Assembly: GCA_002790095.1 (NCBI GenBank)
Contig: PFUL01000056.1
Span: 1 to 45,098 of the forward strand
Direction of reading: 5' to 3'
Length of the DNA stretch: 45,098 nucleotides
DNA from: Elusimicrobia bacterium CG_4_9_14_3_um_filter_62_55
GTDB taxonomy: Bacteria; Elusimicrobiota; Elusimicrobia; UBA1565
Shown here: positions 41,636 through 45,098 of the stretch, in pieces
How positions within the stretch are numbered: the first letter of the stretch is position 1
How the letters are laid out: every line of letters begins with the position of its first letter
Notes under the pieces: model-generated
Told to the model about the DNA's origin: nothing
The model's database searches: none
The model's input: the letters and a program-made list of their open reading frames with translations, nothing else
Program-made: the position numbers and the translations under genes

Positions 41636-42925
41636 ATGGCGGTCGAATTCAAACTTCCGGAACTGGGCGAAAATATCAGCGCGGGCGACGTCGTCCGCGT
41701 GATGGTTTCCGCGGGGGACACGCTGGCGAAGGATCAGATTGTTCTCGAAGTGGAAACGGACAAGGCGGCCATCGAAGTCCCCGCGTCGGTCGCCGGCGTG
41801 ATCGCGGAAGTGAAGGTAAAGCCCGGCGACAAGGTAAAGCCAGGTCAGACTCTCTTGACGCTCGAGGAGACCGCGGGGAAGTTCGCGCCGCCGGAGGCCC
41901 CGGTCCCCGCGCCCGTTCCCGTTTCGAAACCCGCGGAAAAAAACGGCGCGTCCGAAACGCCGGAACCCGCGGCCGCTCCCCCGCCTTCGCGGGCGCCCGT
42001 TCCCGTCGAAACCGCGTCCGACTCCGGCCCGGCGGCCCCGTCGGTGCGGCGCTTCGCGCGCGAAATCGGGGTCGAAATCTCCGAAGTGATCGGCAGCGGG
42101 CTTGGGGGACGAGTCTCCATCGAAGACGTAAAGGCGTACTCCCGCGCGCGCGCGGCCGCCGCTCCGGGTTCCACCTCCGCGGCGCCCCCGGCGGCCTCCG
42201 CTCCGCTTCCGGATTTTTCCAAGTGGGGCGCCTTCGAACGCGTTCCCATGTCCAATGTCCGAAAGGCCACGGCGAGGCGCATGCGCGCCTCCTGGACGAC
42301 GGTTCCTCACGTCACGCAGAACGATAAGTGCGACATCACCGAGTTCGAGGAGTGGCGCAAAAAGGCCTCGAAGGAAACGGGAGTCCGCATCACGGTCACG
42401 GCCCTGCTGCTGAAGGTGTGCGCGGCGGCGCTCGCCAAGTTTCCGCAATTTAACGCCAGCGTCGACGAATCCGCCGGCGAGATCCTTTTGAAGAAGTACC
42501 GCAGCATCGGGGTCGCCGTCGATACGGACCGGGGTCTGTTGGTGCCCGTGATCCGCGACGCGGACAAAAAGACGCTGCCTCAGTTGGCCGGAGAACTGGC
42601 CCGAGCCTCGGAGAAGGCTCGCGAGAAGAAGCTGGCGCTCGAGGACATGCAGGGCGGATGCTTCACCATCACCAATCTCGGGGGCATCGGGGGGACCGGG
42701 TTCTCTCCGATCGTCAATTGGCCCGAGGTCGCGATTCTGGGCGTCTCCCGGGGACGCGTCGAGCCGGTCTATTCGCCCGGCGGGTTCTCTCCGCGCACCT
42801 TGATGCCGCTCTCGCTTTCGTACGATCACCGCGTCATCGACGGGGCCGACGCCGCGCGCTTTTTGCGCTGGGTCTGCGAGACCGTCGAACAGCCGTTGAA
42901 CCTTTCGCTGGAGGATTCCCTTTGA
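41636..42925 (+). CDS. aceF: dihydrolipoamide acetyltransferase, PDH E2
   Basis: 429 residues from the ATG at 41636. One lipoyl domain (residues 1-78) with lipoyl Lys43 in VETDKAAIEVP. A Pro/Ala-rich linker is followed by the E1/E3-binding domain at about 132-172 (APSVRRFAREIGVEISEVIGSGLGGRVSIEDVKAY). A second Ala/Pro linker leads to the catalytic domain (about 200-429): MSNVRKATARRMRASWTTVPHVTQNDKCDITEFEEWRK, GGCFTITNLGGIGGTGFSPIVNWPEVAILGVSR and SLSYDHRVIDGADAARFLRWV with catalytic His. Acetyl transfer to CoA. The stop overlaps lpd as TGATG. Confidence 0.96.
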   Translation: MAVEFKLPELGENISAGDVVRVMVSAGDTLAKDQIVLEVETDKAAIEVPASVAGVIAEVKVKPGDKVKPGQTLLTLEETAGKFAPPEAPVPAPVPVSKPAEKNGASETPEPAAAPPPSRAPVPVETASDSGPAAPSVRRFAREIGVEISEVIGSGLGGRVSIEDVKAYSRARAAAAPGSTSAAPPAASAPLPDFSKWGAFERVPMSNVRKATARRMRASWTTVPHVTQNDKCDITEFEEWRKKASKETGVRITVTALLLKVCAAALAKFPQFNASVDESAGEILLKKYRSIGVAVDTDRGLLVPVIRDADKKTLPQLAGELARASEKAREKKLALEDMQGGCFTITNLGGIGGTGFSPIVNWPEVAILGVSRGRVEPVYSPGGFSPRTLMPLSLSYDHRVIDGADAARFLRWVCETVEQPLNLSLEDSL

Positions 42926-44349
42926 TGGAAAAGACCGAACTCGTCGTCCTCGGGGGCGGACCGGGCGGATACGCCGCCGCGTTCTACGCCGCCGATTGCG
43001 GCATCCGGACGTCTCTCGTGGACATCGAACCCAATCCGGGAGGCGTCTGCCTCTACCGCGGCTGCATCCCCTCGAAAGCCCTGCTTCACGCCGCGGCCCT
43101 CCTCACCGAGGCGGAAGAAGCCAAGTCCATCGGAATTCAATTTTCGGAACCGGTCGTCGACCTCGACAAACTGCGCGAATGGAAGGAAAGCGTCGTGCGC
43201 AAACTGACCGGAGGGCTGGGTCAACTGAGCAAGCAGCGAAAGATCAACTACGTCCAAGGCCGGGGGCGTTTCCTGGACGCTTCGACGCTCGAAGTCGAAT
43301 CGGCCGACGGTTCCAAGCGAACGCTCGCGTTCGATCACGCGATTCTCGCGACCGGGTCGCGGCCCGTCCGGCTGCCGTTTCTCCCCGACTCCGAGCGCGT
43401 TCTCGACTCGACCGGGGCATTGGAACTGCGCGTGGTCCCCAAGCGCATGCTCGTGATCGGCGGCGGCTACATCGGACTGGAGATGGCGACCGTCTATGCG
43501 GCGCTCGGCTCGGAGATCACGGTCGTCGAAATGACCCCGGGTCTGCTTCCGGGCTGCGACCGGGATTTGGCCAACGTGCTCGCGCGGCGCGTCTCGAAAA
43601 CGGCGAAGGCCGTGCTGCTGGAGACGAAGGTCGTTTCCGCCTCCCCGGCGGCGACGGGCATCAAGGTCGAATTCGAGGGGAAGGAAGGGAAAACCTCGGC
43701 CGAGTTCGACGTGGTTCTGGCCGCGGTCGGGCGCCGTCCGAATTCGGAAAACATCGGCCTCGAGAACACTAAAATCCAAATCGACAAGCGGGGCTTCGTG
43801 ACCGTGGATTCCCAGCGCCGAACCGGCGAGCCGACGATTTTCGCCATCGGCGACATCGCCGGGGAGCCGATGCTCGCGCATAAGGCTTCCCACGAAGGCC
43901 GGGTCGCCGTGGACGCGATCGTCGGAAAGAAGACGGTTTTTGAACCCGTCGCGATCCCCGCGGTCGTTTTCACCGATCCTGAAGTCGCCTGGTGCGGGCT
44001 CACCGAGAACGAGGCCGCCGCGCAGGGCCGCAAGATCGAGGTCGCGCGCTTCCCGTGGGCCGCCTCCGGACGGGCGATTACGCTCAACCGCACCGATGGG
44101 ATGACGAAGCTGATCGTCGACCCGGAGACCGAGCGCGTGCTCGGCGTCGGCATCGTCGGACCCGGAGCGGGGGAACTGATCGCGGAAGGAACGCTTGCCG
44201 TGGAAATGGGGGCGCGGGCGTCGGACGTCGCGTTGACGATTCACGCCCACCCGACTCTCTCGGAAACCTTGATGGAATCCGCCGAGGCCTTCCTCGGACA
44301 CAGCACTCACGTCTATCGCCCGAAGAAGCCCGCCGAAACGGCCGCTTAA
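42925..44349 (+). CDS. lpd: dihydrolipoamide dehydrogenase, E3
   Basis: 474 residues from the ATG at 42925. FAD-binding LVVLGGGPGGYAAAFYAAD, redox disulfide C42-x4-C47 (GGVCLYRGCIPSKAL), NAD-binding LVIGGGYIGLEMATVYAALGSEITVVEM, FAD motif TIFAIGDIAGEPMLAHKASHEG, and the C-terminal HAHPTLSETLMESAEAFLG with the active-site His-Glu pair. Reoxidises dihydrolipoate of E2 and makes NADH, which can feed Na+-NQR. Its TAA stop overlaps the convergent Cys-rich gene (44346-44349). Confidence 0.97.
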   Translation: MEKTELVVLGGGPGGYAAAFYAADCGIRTSLVDIEPNPGGVCLYRGCIPSKALLHAAALLTEAEEAKSIGIQFSEPVVDLDKLREWKESVVRKLTGGLGQLSKQRKINYVQGRGRFLDASTLEVESADGSKRTLAFDHAILATGSRPVRLPFLPDSERVLDSTGALELRVVPKRMLVIGGGYIGLEMATVYAALGSEITVVEMTPGLLPGCDRDLANVLARRVSKTAKAVLLETKVVSASPAATGIKVEFEGKEGKTSAEFDVVLAAVGRRPNSENIGLENTKIQIDKRGFVTVDSQRRTGEPTIFAIGDIAGEPMLAHKASHEGRVAVDAIVGKKTVFEPVAIPAVVFTDPEVAWCGLTENEAAAQGRKIEVARFPWAASGRAITLNRTDGMTKLIVDPETERVLGVGIVGPGAGELIAEGTLAVEMGARASDVALTIHAHPTLSETLMESAEAFLGHSTHVYRPKKPAETAA

Positions 44350-45098
44350 CCGGGGCGCAGACAGCGCGGAACGCCCGACTCTTCGCTGAGGGTGTAGCGC
44401 CTCGGGCATTTCTCGCACTGTGCGCGCCCGCGCAAATCGTGCACGTCCACGAAGGCCTCGCGCTTTCCGCAGCGAGGAACGGTTTCCCGTCCGCATACGG
44501 GATAGCCGTAGCGCGACAGCAAGGTCCGTCCTTCCCCGCACGCCTCGCATCGGTACTCCTTTGCAGTCGCGTCCCAGAGCAGGCCTTGTCCTTCGGCGCA
44601 GGACGGGACGGGCGGCGGCGCCTTCGGAGCGGAGGGGACGACGTTTTCCCAAACGATCAAATCGGGATCCTCGTACGGGTCGACGCAGCGGTATTCCTCG
44701 ACGACGCCGCGATGGCGCGCGGGTGCGGTTCCTGCTTTGCAGTCGTGCGGCAGACAGCGCAGGCTGCCGTTGACGACGACTTGGCGCTGCCCCGCCGGGC
44801 AGGGCACGCAGACTTCGGGACGATCCGGGTCTCCGGTCCCAACCGGGGCGGCGTGGGGGCCGCAGGGAAGCTTCGGACGCCCGCCGAGGCACACGTTCCA
44901 GCCGTATCCGTCGACGACGGTGATGGCGCCTTTGGCGCAGCGCTCGCAGGCGTAGCTGCTGAAGAGTTTTCGGTTGTCCATTTGGTGGCGCTGCAGGCTC
45001 GGGTTTCCCGCCCCGGAGATGCGGGTATCCACGTAAGTCCGGTACCCCTCGGGGCAGGAGGGGTCCTTGCGCTGACGCGCCGAGGCGGACGGCGCCGC
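44346..45098 (-). CDS. Cys-rich repeat protein, 5' part beyond window
   Basis: The frame is open to the right edge: 22 codons upstream of an internal GTG at 45032 contain DPSCPEGYRTY, in keeping with the repeats, so the true start is outside. About 250 residues are visible. Modules of about 20-40 residues repeat a C-x2-C...G...C layout: ACERCAKGAITVVDGYGWNVC, VCVPCPAGQRQVVVNGSLRC, CKAGTAPARHRGVVEEYRC, CAEGQGLLWDATAKEYRCEAC, CGEGRTLLSRYGYPVC and CEKCPRRYTLSEESGVPRC. The 'CxxG....y.....C' theme resembles extracellular disulphide-rich repeat domains of surface proteins (GCC2/GCC3-type or EGF-like). No membrane segment visible. Function unknown. Confidence 0.7.
   Translation of the reverse strand, partial: AAPSASARQRKDPSCPEGYRTYVDTRISGAGNPSLQRHQMDNRKLFSSYACERCAKGAITVVDGYGWNVCLGGRPKLPCGPHAAPVGTGDPDRPEVCVPCPAGQRQVVVNGSLRCLPHDCKAGTAPARHRGVVEEYRCVDPYEDPDLIVWENVVPSAPKAPPPVPSCAEGQGLLWDATAKEYRCEACGEGRTLLSRYGYPVCGRETVPRCGKREAFVDVHDLRGRAQCEKCPRRYTLSEESGVPRCLRPG

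Noticed and set aside
42826-44892. 688-residue open frame on the minus strand across lpd
   Set aside because: Arg-rich antisense frame opposite an unmistakable lpd; no domain.

Overview
The window is a GC-rich chromosomal segment from a diderm (Gram-negative) bacterium. Evidence for an outer envelope includes a PorV/UPF0164-type outer-membrane protein, a secreted protein with a type IX-like C-terminal domain, several lipoproteins, an LplT-Aas phospholipid acyltransferase and a hopanoid pathway. There is no rRNA or other taxonomic marker. The mix of PorV plus FlgD-like C-terminal domain, large tail-fibre-like surface protein, Na+-NQR, the long plant/Chlamydia-type IspG and Ala-rich secreted proteins resembles what I know of Elusimicrobiota and related lineages, but this is a weak inference. 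I see no tRNA, rRNA, CRISPR array, integrase or transposase. No gap between genes exceeds 300 bases.

Layout. 1-1823 (-): a tight overlapping operon of a rhomboid-like membrane protein, a PH-domain membrane protein, a SUI1/YciH translation factor and a cut-off alpha/beta hydrolase. 1895-4806: oligoribonuclease (+) facing ispG plus a small zinc-binding protein (-), separated by a 33-bp palindrome that supplies both stop codons. 4918-9162 (+): a surface module of a CTD protein, a PorV-like protein and an 886-residue tail-fibre-like protein. 9184-16983: the Na+-translocating NADH:quinone oxidoreductase locus, nqrABCDEF-apbE (-) facing nqrM (+). Between nqrM and apbE sits a two-gene nucleotidyltransferase cassette flanked by 40-bp direct repeats. 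17079-19885: a secreted protein, an SH3 protein, two SPOUT tRNA methyltransferases and a mini zinc-ribbon protein. 19882-28709 (-): an isoprenoid/hopanoid cluster, shc-hpnH-hpnA-hpnG-ispA then dxs-ispH. 28730-38922: a solute-binding lipoprotein, NlpC/P60 lipoprotein, DUF4015 glycosidase-like protein, outer-membrane-like protein, LplT-Aas fusion, amidohydrolase and MscS-like channel. 38956-44349 (+): pyruvate dehydrogenase aceE-aceF-lpd. 44346-45098 (-): a Cys-rich repeat protein cut by the window edge.

How the genes work together. PDH and Na+-NQR link carbon oxidation to a sodium gradient; ApbE and NqrM are the maturation factors for NQR. Dxs, IspG, IspH and IspA make farnesyl diphosphate, and Shc, HpnH, HpnG and HpnA make and extend hopanoids; squalene-forming enzymes (HpnCDE or squalene synthase) are not in the window.

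Most interesting points: (1) the 40-bp repeats around the nucleotidyltransferase cassette, which preserve the 3' ends of both nqrM and apbE; (2) a 15-bp-stem terminator-like hairpin with A/T tracts lying inside the signal-peptide codons of apbE, just after nqrF; (3) an NqrA with a ferredoxin-like Cys tetrad; (4) a recurrent TANNNT-(5 to 8 nt)-start-codon layout suggesting leaderless mRNAs, one with an operator-like dyad on the -10 box; (5) a REP-like palindrome that ends two convergent genes.
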